From positions 1 through 5,673 of the forward strand of contig JAIVIG010000420.1 in assembly GCA_020200675.1 (NCBI GenBank): DNA of 5,673 nucleotides, read 5' to 3'. The notes beneath the pieces were generated by a model that made no database searches, had not been told where the DNA came from, and was given only the letters and a program-made list of their open reading frames with translations. Shown piece after piece: positions 1 through 5,225 of this stretch (positions within the stretch are counted from its first letter, which is position 1; every line of letters begins with the position of its first letter). A program made the position numbers and the translations under genes. The stretch comes from Actinomycetota bacterium (lineage in GTDB: Bacteria; Actinomycetota; Rubrobacteria; Rubrobacterales; Rubrobacteraceae).

Positions 1-54
1 TCGTAGAGGAGACGGGACACGCCCCTCGCCCCGAGCAGCCGGACCTCGTGGTTT

Positions 55-390
55 CTACCGGGCTACCCTGGCGTAGTTTCTCTCGAAACCTTCTCTGGGC
101 CAGACGCCCCCCGACGCGGAGTATTCTCCGGACGAGACGGGCACGGTGCGGATCTCGTAGTCGCCCTCTTCGTTCTGCCTGGCCCAGTAGAAGCCGTGCC
201 AGTTCCTCGTCTGCATGGATTCGGCGCTCTTGTGCCTGTAGAGTTCGTAGCCGCCTTCGGGCGGGGTGAGGTCCAGCCCTTCCTCCCGGCCCTCCGGCGA
301 GACGCCGGAGGCTCCAAGCGAGACGCCGGGGGCTTCTTGCGAGACGCCGGGGGCTCCAGGCGAGGGGTCGTTTCGCGACTTCTTGCCCAT
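55..390 (-). CDS. Small hypothetical protein with 7-residue repeats, cotranscribed with slipin
   Basis: I do not recognise this 111-residue protein. The ATG at 390 is preceded by GAAGGAG at 404-398 with a 7-base gap, and the gene ends in TAG at 57-55. It has no signal peptide and no membrane segment. Residues about 12-33 are three tandem copies of a 7-residue unit, [AP]-[PS]-G-V-S-x-[EG], encoded by 21-bp DNA repeats. After a short acidic, proline-containing linker comes a compact, aromatic-rich segment (about residues 46-108) with YELYRHKS, WHGFYWARQ, GDYEIRTVP and a closing WPREGFERNYARV. That spacing of aromatic and charged residues looks like a small beta-rich domain, but I cannot name a family. 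It starts 31 bases after the slipin stop with no terminator between, so the two are probably one operon and it may be a slipin accessory. The function is unknown; that it is a gene is fairly sure from the RBS and codon use. Confidence 0.8.
   Translation of the reverse strand: MGKKSRNDPSPGAPGVSQEAPGVSLGASGVSPEGREEGLDLTPPEGGYELYRHKSAESMQTRNWHGFYWARQNEEGDYEIRTVPVSSGEYSASGGVWPREGFERNYARVAR
297..359. repeat. Three tandem 21-bp repeats inside the small hypothetical gene
   Basis: Units at 297-317, 318-338 and 339-359 each begin GCGAGACGCCGG on the plus strand and differ mainly in their last bases; a partial fourth start follows at 360. The 21-bp period keeps the reading frame, so each unit adds one 7-residue block (ASGVSPE, APGVSLG, APGVSQE). 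This is an in-frame coding minisatellite, not a CRISPR, because there are no unique spacers. Confidence 0.85.
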
Positions 391-421
391 GCGTAGTCTC
401 CTTCGGTAGTCGTGGCGAGTA

Positions 422-1303
422 TTAGACGGCTTCGTCCGCGCCTTTGACCTCCCCGACGGCCTCTTCGTAGAGTCGCTCGGCCTCCTCTTCGTCCCTCTGA
501 ACTTCGGGCGGTTTGGCCGACTGGTGGCCGTTGCCCGTCCCCAGGTACGGGCGGAACAAGTCCATGGGTACCGGAAGGATCACCGTCGAACTGTTCTCGC
601 TGGAGATCTCGGTCAGCGTCTGAAACAGCCTGAGCTGCAACGCGGTGGGGCTCTCTAGCCTGTCGGCTGCCTGCCTCAGCCTCTGGGACGCCTGGTACTC
701 GCCCTCGGCGGCTATGATCTTCGCCCGCCTCTCCCGTTCGCTCTCCGCTTGGCGTGCCATCGCCCGCTGCATCTGTTGGGGAATCTCGACGTCCTTGACC
801 TCCACGACGCTTACCTTGATTCCCCAAGGCTCGGTGTGGTCGTCGATTATGGTCTGGAGCTCCTCGTTTATGGCCTCGCGGTTGGTGAGCAGGTCGTCGA
901 GGTCCTTCTGGCCGAGGACGCTGCGCAGGGTCGTCTGGCTGATCTGGCTGGTCGCCAGCACGAAATTCTCGACCTCAATGACCGACTTGTTCGGGTCCAT
1001 AACCCGGAAATAGACGACGGCGTTGACGCGGGCGGGCACGTTGTCACGGGTGATCACGTCCTGCGGCGGCACGTCCATGGTAACGGTCCTCAGATCTACC
1101 TTGATCATCTTGTCGACTATGGGGACGAGGAAGAAGAGGCCGGGACCCTTTGCCGTTCCCTGCACCCGCCCGAGCCTGAAGATGACACCCCGCTCGTACT
1201 CGTTGACGATGCGCACCGCGCTCGCCACTAGAAAGATTACGAATAACACCACCGCGAACGCCACGACCACTAAACCGAAACCGGCCACCTGCAACAATCC
1301 CAC
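422..1303 (-). CDS. Slipin (SPFH/Band 7, stomatin-like membrane protein)
   Basis: A membrane-anchored SPFH-domain protein of the slipin type, about 293 residues, near the usual 250-300. A single N-terminal hydrophobic segment (about residues 6-32) is followed directly by the family's entry motif (VNEYERGVIFRLGR, then GPGLFFLVPIVDK), the Band 7 core with DVPPQDVITRDNV and VVYFRV, and a charged helical region (about 175-225) with EIPQQMQRAMARQAE and AAEGEYQAS, typical of slipin oligomerisation. An acidic tail of about 45 residues follows ILPVPMDLF. Family members form membrane rings or scaffolds and often pair with an NfeD protein; none is visible here. Start choice: GAGGAG at 1316-1311 lies 7 bases before GTG at 1303. 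A TTG at 1309 in the same frame is only 1 base from that RBS and therefore unlikely. The small gene downstream is probably in the same operon. The family call is very secure; the precise role is not. Confidence 0.93.
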   Translation of the reverse strand: MGLLQVAGFGLVVVAFAVVLFVIFLVASAVRIVNEYERGVIFRLGRVQGTAKGPGLFFLVPIVDKMIKVDLRTVTMDVPPQDVITRDNVPARVNAVVYFRVMDPNKSVIEVENFVLATSQISQTTLRSVLGQKDLDDLLTNREAINEELQTIIDDHTEPWGIKVSVVEVKDVEIPQQMQRAMARQAESERERRAKIIAAEGEYQASQRLRQAADRLESPTALQLRLFQTLTEISSENSSTVILPVPMDLFRPYLGTGNGHQSAKPPEVQRDEEEAERLYEEAVGEVKGADEAV

Positions 1304-1310
1304 TTCCAAG

Positions 1311-1316
1311 CTCCTC
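1311..1316 (-). promoter_or_regulatory. RBS that decides the slipin start
   Basis: GAGGAG on the minus strand, with CTTGGAA between it and GTG at 1303. The 7-base gap favours GTG 1303 over TTG 1309, which would leave a 1-base gap. Confidence 0.65.
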
Positions 1317-1396
1317 GTCTAGGGTTCCCAACGTCGCGGCTCCTCCAGCGGCGCCTTCCGCCTGGCATCTCGCGAGCGACGCTGCAACGTACCCAG

Positions 1397-1405
1397 ATTG
1401 TACCA
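1397..1405 (-). promoter_or_regulatory. Extended -10 promoter of the slipin operon
   Basis: The minus strand reads TGGTACAAT, which is a TGn extension plus TACAAT (5 of 6 to the sigma-70 consensus). No good -35 hexamer lies 16-18 bases upstream, as is usual for extended -10 promoters. Transcription would begin near 1390, giving a GC-rich leader of about 85 bases. The rest of 1317-1396 shows no gene. Confidence 0.5.
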
Positions 1406-1434
1406 CCGGCCTGGTATCCTCAGAGAGAGCAGCG

Positions 1435-1461
1435 AAAAGGGGAGGCCGGATAGACCTCCCC
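1435..1461 (-). terminator. Rho-independent terminator after the NlpC/P60 gene
   Basis: On the minus strand GGGGAGG (1461-1455), a 9-base loop and CCTCCCC (1445-1439) form a perfect 7-bp GC stem, followed at once by TTTT (1438-1435). It lies about 57 bases after the hydrolase stop and just upstream of the slipin promoter, so it separates the two transcription units. Confidence 0.75.
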
Positions 1462-1490
1462 TGAAGGTAGTTGTTCGGTACCGTGCGCTT

Positions 1491-1511
1491 CCCCGCGCGG
1501 GGATTCTTTTT
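1491..1511 (+). terminator. GC palindrome with plus-strand T-run
   Basis: CCCCGCGCGGGG (1491-1502) is a perfect 12-bp palindrome followed on the plus strand by ATTC and TTTTT (1503-1511). It resembles a terminator for plus-strand transcription running into the hydrolase gene antisense. On the minus strand the hairpin is preceded by A residues and not followed by T residues, so it should act weakly if at all there. No plus-strand gene ends here. Confidence 0.35.
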
Positions 1512-1517
1512 GTAAGC

Positions 1518-3636
1518 CTAGATCATCCTCCTCGCGCCCATGTAGCCCTCTATATAGTCCATGTCGGTCACGCTGACTTCGCTCGTGAAGTTCGACGCGT
1601 GGGTGAGCGTCCCGTCGCCATTGGCGATACCGACGTGAGTCGGAACTCCGCTGTGGTCCTCGCTGAAGAAGACTAGGTCACCCGCCTTAGCAGGCCCGGA
1701 GACTGGAGCACCCATGCCGAATTGCCCAACCGGCGAATCAGGCAACGTGATGCCGAATTTCTTGTAGACCGCCGCCGTGAAGGCCGAGCAGTCCACCCGA
1801 GCGCGCGTCATGCCGCCCATGTGCGAATAGTCGTAGGGCACGCCCATCCAGGTCTCCGCGTAATCGAGCACCCCGCCACCCGAAGTGCCAAGCTTCGGCT
1901 GGGGTATGCCGTTTTCGGCGGCCTTCTGCGCGGCGTCTTCTCCCAGCTCCGCAGCAGCGTTCTGCTTCTCGATGGCCTGACCCGCGGCTTCCTCGGCGGC
2001 CAGCTTCTGCTCGGCGGCCTTATCGGCGGCTAGCGCAGCGTTGCGCTCGGCCTCTTGGGCCGCGTTCAGGGCAGCCGTCTGCTCCGCCGCCGGCAATAAT
2101 TCTATGGCCAACTTCGCCTTCTCGGCCTCTTCGGCCCGCGTGGCGGCGTTCTCCCGGGCCTCCTTCTCCGCGGCGGCCTGCTCGGCGGCCTTCGTGGACT
2201 GCTCCTGGGCCTTCGCCTGCTCCTCCGCCGCAGCGGCCATCTGCTCCGCCGCGGGGTTCTGGGCCGGGCTACCCGAGGGTCCCTCATTCGGCGCGGCTCC
2301 GGCCTCCCGCTCCTTCACTGGCTCTTCGACTGCCTCGGCAAGCGGCTTCTTCTGGGCTTGCCACTCCTGAATCGCCTCGCTGAGGGCCTGCGCAACCTCA
2401 GCCTGGCGGACCTGCTCTTCCTCCGGGGTCCTATCCGGCGCCTCCGCTCCAGTCTGGCGAGCCTGTTCGATCTCCTCGGACTTATCTTCCCCAGCGAGCT
2501 GGATGGCCTGCTCGCCGCCCGTGGTCTCGTTCGCCCCCGTCTCGCTCTGGTCCTCTTCGGCCTGGCCGGGCTCCTCGCCCGCAGTCTCGTTCTCGTCGGA
2601 ATTTTCCTCTTCACCGGCGGCCAGCTCGGACAGCTGCTCCCCGGTGGCATCCTGGAGCATCTTGCCTACATGGTCCAGGGCAAGCTCGGCCTCGCGGGCC
2701 CGGTCTTCCTCTTTTATCTTCTCCTGAACCTCTATCTTCTCCTGAACCTTTTGGTCTTGTGCCTCGAAGAACTCCTGGGCCTGCTCTACGCGGGTCTCCG
2801 CCTCTTCCTTCTTGGTGCTCGCCTCTCCGCGGGTCTCCTCCCACTCCTCGAGCTGCGCCTCGAGATCCTGCGTGTTCTGCTCGAGCTGGTCCCTGCTCTC
2901 GCGCCACTCCTGGACCACTTTCTGGTCCTGATCAAGCAGCTGCACCCAGAGCCCTAACAAATCCTTGAAGTCGCTGATGTCCCTCGCCCCGAGCAGCATG
3001 CTCAGGAAACCGTCCTGGCCGTTCATGTACATCTGCGAAGCCCGATCCTCGAGGTTCCCCTGAGCCTCCTCGAGGCTGTCCTCGGCGGTCGCGCGATCGT
3101 TACTGGTCTCGGCTATCTCGATGGAGAGCTGGTTCTCTTCGAGAAGCACGTTGTTGTACTCCCCGTCCGCCGCCTCGGCCTCCGTCAGCATCCTCTGGAA
3201 CTCGTTTCCAGCCCCCTCAGCGACCTCCCCGATCTCGGCCTCCTTCTCGGGAATAGCGCCCTTGGCAACGTCGCCCTCCGCATCCTCCTGCGCGGGGCTC
3301 TCCTCCGGCGTAGTGATCTCCTCCAGAGCATCCTCCTGCTCCTCAGAAGCAGCAGCACCCTTGTTCGGCGCAACGTCGTCCTCAGGAACGGTCCTCGGGC
3401 AACTCGCCCTCCCCGGGCGCGATAGTGCTCTCGGATGCGAACACCTCCAAAGGCACGCCACCCTCGCCCGCGGGCTCCACGACGGGCGCCGTGACCTCGT
3501 TAGGCGCGACGCCCTTCTCGAGAACGCTCTCGGGAACAGCACCGTCCTCCGGCGCGGCACCCGCAGAGAGGCCAAATGACAGGACGGCAACGATAATGAT
3601 GCCGAGCAGTACTCCAGGATTAACCCTCCGAGGCAT
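1518..3636 (-). CDS. Secreted coiled-coil NlpC/P60 peptidoglycan hydrolase, split by a +1 frameshift
   Basis: A predicted exported cysteine peptidase that cleaves peptidoglycan stem peptides. The ATG at 3636 has GGGAAGGAG 9 bases upstream and opens a signal peptide (VNPGVLLGIIIVAVLSFGLSAGA, residues 6-28). After residue 84 (TGA, 3384-3382) the protein continues only in the +1 frame; joined there it is 705 residues. An acidic, Pro-rich linker reaches about 140. A coiled coil (about 144-330) contains the CwlO/PcsB-type segment SQMYMNGQDGFLSMLLGARD (200-219) plus a DISDF-like continuation. A Glu/Asp-rich stretch (about 335-400) and an Ala/Glu/Gln-rich helical spacer (about 400-580) follow. The NlpC/P60 domain (589-705) has Cys616 in VDCSAF, His667 in THVGIANGDG and His679 in LTHAS, plus KAGDLVFF: a full catalytic triad. 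In known relatives such coiled coils hold the enzyme inactive until FtsEX acts; that is inference here. The body lacks its own signal peptide. The family is secure; expression as one protein is uncertain. Confidence 0.88.
2715..2750. repeat. Tandem 18-bp duplication in the hydrolase coiled coil
   Basis: Units 2715-2732 and 2733-2750 match at 17 of 18 positions (TATCTTCTCCTGAACCT plus one base). They encode two in-frame copies of a VQEKI-type hexapeptide, so the coiled coil has lengthened by a recent 6-residue duplication. Confidence 0.8.
3382..3636 (-). CDS. Signal-peptide leader ORF of the NlpC/P60 gene (84 residues, upstream frame)
   Basis: This is the 5' segment of the hydrolase as it reads without recoding. 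It has the best RBS in the window, a clean Sec signal peptide (two Arg, hydrophobic core, likely cleavage after SAGA at about residue 28) and an acidic linker with APNE and VPE repeats. It then meets TGA at 3384-3382. The linker style continues in the body frame (VPEDDVAPNKG), so the two pieces belong together. Alone, the product would be a short secreted acidic peptide with no known role. Confidence 0.7.
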   Translation of the reverse strand: MPRRVNPGVLLGIIIVAVLSFGLSAGAAPEDGAVPESVLEKGVAPNEVTAPVVEPAGEGGVPLEVFASESTIAPGEGELPEDRS

Positions 3637-3645
3637 GCGTTCGGG

Positions 3646-3654
3646 CTCCTTCCC
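3646..3654 (-). promoter_or_regulatory. Strong RBS for the NlpC/P60 leader
   Basis: GGGAAGGAG on the minus strand, 9 bases before ATG at 3636. It fixes the hydrolase start at the signal-peptide ORF and not inside the other frame. Confidence 0.8.
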
Positions 3655-3679
3655 ACCGTTCTATAAAGCTGTCTACAAC

Positions 3680-3701
3680 GGGGGATCAGTCCGAATCCCC
3701 C
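3680..3701 (-). promoter_or_regulatory. Hairpin in the presumed leader of the NlpC/P60 mRNA
   Basis: GGGGGAT (3680-3686) and ATCCCCC (3695-3701) are perfect 7-bp inverted repeats around an 8-base loop. It lies between the promoter candidate and the RBS, with no T-run after it, so it is more likely a leader structure or operator than a terminator. Confidence 0.5.
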
Positions 3702-3714
3702 CTCCTGACTCGGT

Positions 3715-3743
3715 ACTTTAGAGAACTCAACGGTTCAGTGCAA
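3715..3743 (-). promoter_or_regulatory. Candidate promoter of the NlpC/P60 gene
   Basis: On the minus strand TTGCAC (3743-3738) and TAAAGT (3720-3715) are separated by exactly 17 bases. The -10 matches consensus at 4 of 6 and the -35 at 3 of 6, so this is a weak promoter that could need an activator. Transcription would begin near 3708, giving a leader of about 70 bases. Confidence 0.4.
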
Positions 3744-3750
3744 CACCATG

Positions 3751-3766
3751 TTTGTTAGGTAACAAA
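3751..3766. promoter_or_regulatory. Perfect 16-bp palindrome, operator-like
   Basis: TTTGTTAGGTAACAAA is a 7-bp perfect inverted repeat with a 2-base centre. Its centre is about 50 bases upstream of the presumed hydrolase start of transcription, just upstream of a poor -35. That is a classic position for a dimeric activator. I cannot name the regulator. Confidence 0.5.
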
Positions 3767-3791
3767 GCCAGCTGTAGGCAGAACGTGGCTT
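3765..3791 (-). terminator. Two-tier hairpin, possible terminator of the phosphatidyltransferase operon
   Basis: AAGCCA (3765-3770) pairs with TGGCTT (3786-3791), and inside it CTG (3772-3774) pairs with CAG (3779-3781). On the minus strand the stem is followed by TGTT, a poor T-run. It shares two bases with the palindrome at 3751-3766, so the two structures compete. Its role is uncertain. Confidence 0.3.
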
Positions 3792-3805
3792 AAATAAAGG
3801 GAATC

Positions 3806-3832
3806 CTTGTTTCCACTTCGAAACGAGTTTTT
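3806..3832 (+). terminator. Hairpin plus T-run on the plus strand
   Basis: CTTGTTTC (3806-3813) pairs with GAAACGAG (3820-3827) over 8 bp with one G-U pair and a 6-base loop, followed by TTTTT (3828-3832). It has terminator form on the plus strand but a low GC content in the stem. No plus-strand gene precedes it, so it could end a short RNA or antisense transcript, or be chance in AT-rich DNA. Confidence 0.35.
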
Positions 3833-3898
3833 AATAAACCTTAATAACTTTGATACCGTCTTGAGCCGGTGGGCGCTGGCGTTTACGCGTCTTCCGCT

Positions 3899-4036
3899 TT
3901 AGAGAAGGACTTGTACGGTGGCGTCTGCGAGCACGAAGGAGAGGGTGATAAAGGGGAGGGCGGAGAGGAGGCGGGCGGGCATGGCGAGGAGCCCGGAGGC
4001 GCATCCGAAGTCGGGGGCGTCGAGGGCGGGGGCTGT
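3899..4036 (-). other. Coding-like in-frame extension after the glycosylase-like gene, hydrophobic tail
   Basis: After the TAA at 4039-4037 the same frame runs 45 sense codons to a second TAA at 3901-3899. Of these, 38 end in G or C, a bias like the real genes, while the other minus-strand frames do not show it. The product would end in a membrane-like stretch (GLLAMPARLLSALPFITLSF and on to VQVLL). An internal ATG at 3982 would give a 27-residue hydrophobic peptide, but pyrimidine-rich DNA precedes it and there is no RBS. It may be a lost C-terminus cut off by a nonsense mutation, a readthrough tail, or a small membrane protein. AT-rich non-coding DNA begins at once after 3899. Confidence 0.4.
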
Positions 4037-4558
4037 TTACCTGCCGTCGTCGGGAACGAGGGCGCGGAGGGCGAGGAAGGCTGTCCAGAAGCGGCGTTTG
4101 GCAGCGGCGTCGTCGAGGGCCGGGGCGAGGGCGGGGAGCCTGAGCCCACGGGTGCCCTTCGTCCAGGCGAACCACGAGCCCTCGGGGGCCTCCAAGAACG
4201 CCATCTTCGCGAGCGGGTAGTTGCACGAGTCTATGGCGCGGGCGGCGGCGGGGCCGGCGGCCACCAGAGCGTCGGGCTCGAGGGAGAGTATCTCCTCCGG
4301 GAGGTCCGGGTGTGACCAGGTGACGTAGACACGGTCGAGCTTTACGGTGGCGAGGCTGCGCCGGAGGGCATCTACCATCCTGGCGCCAGTTGGCTCCGTA
4401 GCCGGTTCCGCGACCAGCACGACGCCGGAGAGGGGATCTCCGAAGGGCTGTAGGAGCCCGACGCGGGCCGCCTGGCGAGCGAGCCGGGCGGTTTCGTGGG
4501 AGATCTTCGCCTCGTAGTCTCTCGCGGCGGCGTGGGGCGGGAATTCGTTCTTCGGCAT
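4037..4558 (-). CDS. Uracil-DNA-glycosylase-fold-like protein, probably lacking catalysis
   Basis: A 173-residue soluble protein. I infer a UDG-superfamily fold from the order of elements: GVVLVAEPATEPTGARMVD (44-62) where family 4 has its G-x-G-P motif; a strand DRVYVTWSHP (75-84); EEILSLEPDALVAAGPAAAR (88-107), much like the family's 'E-x-L-x-P-x-x-i-v-x-l-G-x-x-A' helix-strand; GSWFAWTKG (127-135); then LPALAPALDDAAAKRRFW (141-158) where active enzymes have an HP-S/A loop and a helix. The activating Asp/Glu and the His of the HPS loop are not seen, so glycosylase activity is doubtful. The start is ATG 4558, with GAGAAG (4571-4566) overlapping the preceding gene's stop region; the 11-base gap implies translational coupling with the phosphatidyltransferase. 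Frame upstream of 4558 is only Arg/Pro shadow of that gene. It is a real gene with high probability; the family is tentative. Confidence 0.8.
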   Translation of the reverse strand: MPKNEFPPHAAARDYEAKISHETARLARQAARVGLLQPFGDPLSGVVLVAEPATEPTGARMVDALRRSLATVKLDRVYVTWSHPDLPEEILSLEPDALVAAGPAAARAIDSCNYPLAKMAFLEAPEGSWFAWTKGTRGLRLPALAPALDDAAAKRRFWTAFLALRALVPDDGR

Positions 4559-4569
4559 GGGTGGGCTTC

Positions 4570-5172
4570 TCAGGTCTTCGTCAAGCGGCGCACGTGGAGG
4601 ATGCGCTGGGCGGTGGTCACGAGGGCGCCGACGGCGACGAGGCCGACGCCGGCGATCAGGAACCCTGTCAGGGAGAAGAGCGAGAGGATGACGACCCGTC
4701 CCGCGCGTTCGAGTAGGCCGACCTCGCACTCGAACCCCAGTCCCTCGGCGCGGGCGCGGGTGTAGGAAGTCATGAGTGAGAAGGTCATTGCCACGCCGAC
4801 CAGTAGGGCCTCATAGGGCATCGAGGAGGACGCGTAGAAGAACACGATGCCGACAAAGATCGCCGACTCGGAGAGCCTGTCCAGCGTCGAGTCGAGGAAG
4901 GCGCCAAAAGAGCTCATCCGGTTCGACTCGCGGGCAACCGCGCCGTCCAGGGCGTCGAAGAGGCCCGCGAAGAGCATCACGGCGCCGGCCGTCTTCGTGT
5001 AGCCGAGCGCGAACAAGGTAGCAGCGCCCAACGAGAGGACCCAGCCGGCGACGGTCAGGGCGTCGGGGCGGACCCGGATCGCCGAGAGGACGCGGGCCAG
5101 GGGACGTATAAGCTGCCGGAAAGTCTCCTTATAGGAGAAAGACCGGCGCGGCTCTCCGTGCGGAAGCCCCAC
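4570..5172 (-). CDS. CDP-alcohol phosphatidyltransferase, PIP-synthase-like
   Basis: An integral membrane enzyme of 200 residues that transfers the phosphatidyl group of CDP-diacylglycerol to an alcohol. The full family signature D-x2-D-G-x2-A-R-x8-G-x3-D-x3-D is present with D73, D76, G77, A80, R81, G90, D94 and D98, which bind metal and CDP in solved homologues. Several hydrophobic segments follow (roughly 40-60, 103-118, 120-135, 160-190). TSYTRARAE (135-143) and GLLERAGR (152-159) resemble the SYxKARAE and FIERPER blocks of mycobacterial phosphatidylinositol-phosphate synthase, so inositol phosphate is a likelier acceptor than glycerol phosphate. That is inference; a PgsA role remains possible. 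The start is GTG 5172: GGAGAAGGG lies at 5190-5182 with a 9-base gap, and an in-frame stop lies three codons upstream. Unlike the usual actinobacterial layout, no PatA or PimA gene follows. Confidence 0.93.
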   Translation of the reverse strand: MGLPHGEPRRSFSYKETFRQLIRPLARVLSAIRVRPDALTVAGWVLSLGAATLFALGYTKTAGAVMLFAGLFDALDGAVARESNRMSSFGAFLDSTLDRLSESAIFVGIVFFYASSSMPYEALLVGVAMTFSLMTSYTRARAEGLGFECEVGLLERAGRVVILSLFSLTGFLIAGVGLVAVGALVTTAQRILHVRRLTKT

Positions 5173-5181
5173 GACGGCCTA

Positions 5182-5190
5182 CCCTTCTCC
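5182..5190 (-). promoter_or_regulatory. RBS fixing the GTG start of the phosphatidyltransferase
   Basis: GGAGAAGGG on the minus strand, 9 bases before GTG at 5172. It sits where the transporter remnant's frame would continue, showing that this DNA now serves as a leader. Confidence 0.75.
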
Positions 5191-5225
5191 CCCAGCGGAG
5201 CAGCCCCGAAGGCCCACGGACTTTC

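Noticed and set aside
1..54. Possible gene start (GTG at 20) running off the left edge on the minus strand
   Set aside because: Only six codons are visible, the purine-rich tract ends 1 base from the GTG, and both strands look equally coding-like. No terminator is visible here either.
297..359. Short tandem repeats as a CRISPR array
   Set aside because: Units are contiguous 21-mers without spacers and lie inside a coding frame.
63..827. Long Arg/Pro/Gly-rich minus-strand open frame (254 codons)
   Set aside because: It is an alternate frame of the slipin and the small repeat protein, with low-complexity Arg-rich content and no RBS.
2358..2957. Leucine-rich plus-strand open frame resembling a membrane protein (199 codons)
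   Set aside because: It is antisense to the Glu/Gln-rich coiled coil, whose GAG and CAG codons read as CTC and CTG Leu on the other strand.
3637..3656. Extension of the NlpC/P60 body frame upstream past the signal peptide
   Set aside because: The body frame upstream of about 3390 encodes Arg/Ser-rich junk and has no RBS; the other frame has the signal peptide and RBS.
3831..3847. Two TTAATAA repeats in AT-rich DNA as a replication-origin element
   Set aside because: No DnaA-box sequence (TTATCCACA-like) is present and only two copies exist.
3869..4315. Gly/Glu-rich plus-strand open frame (148 codons)
   Set aside because: Antisense to the glycosylase-like gene and its tail; composition is a GC-rich artefact and the minus strand has the clear codon bias.
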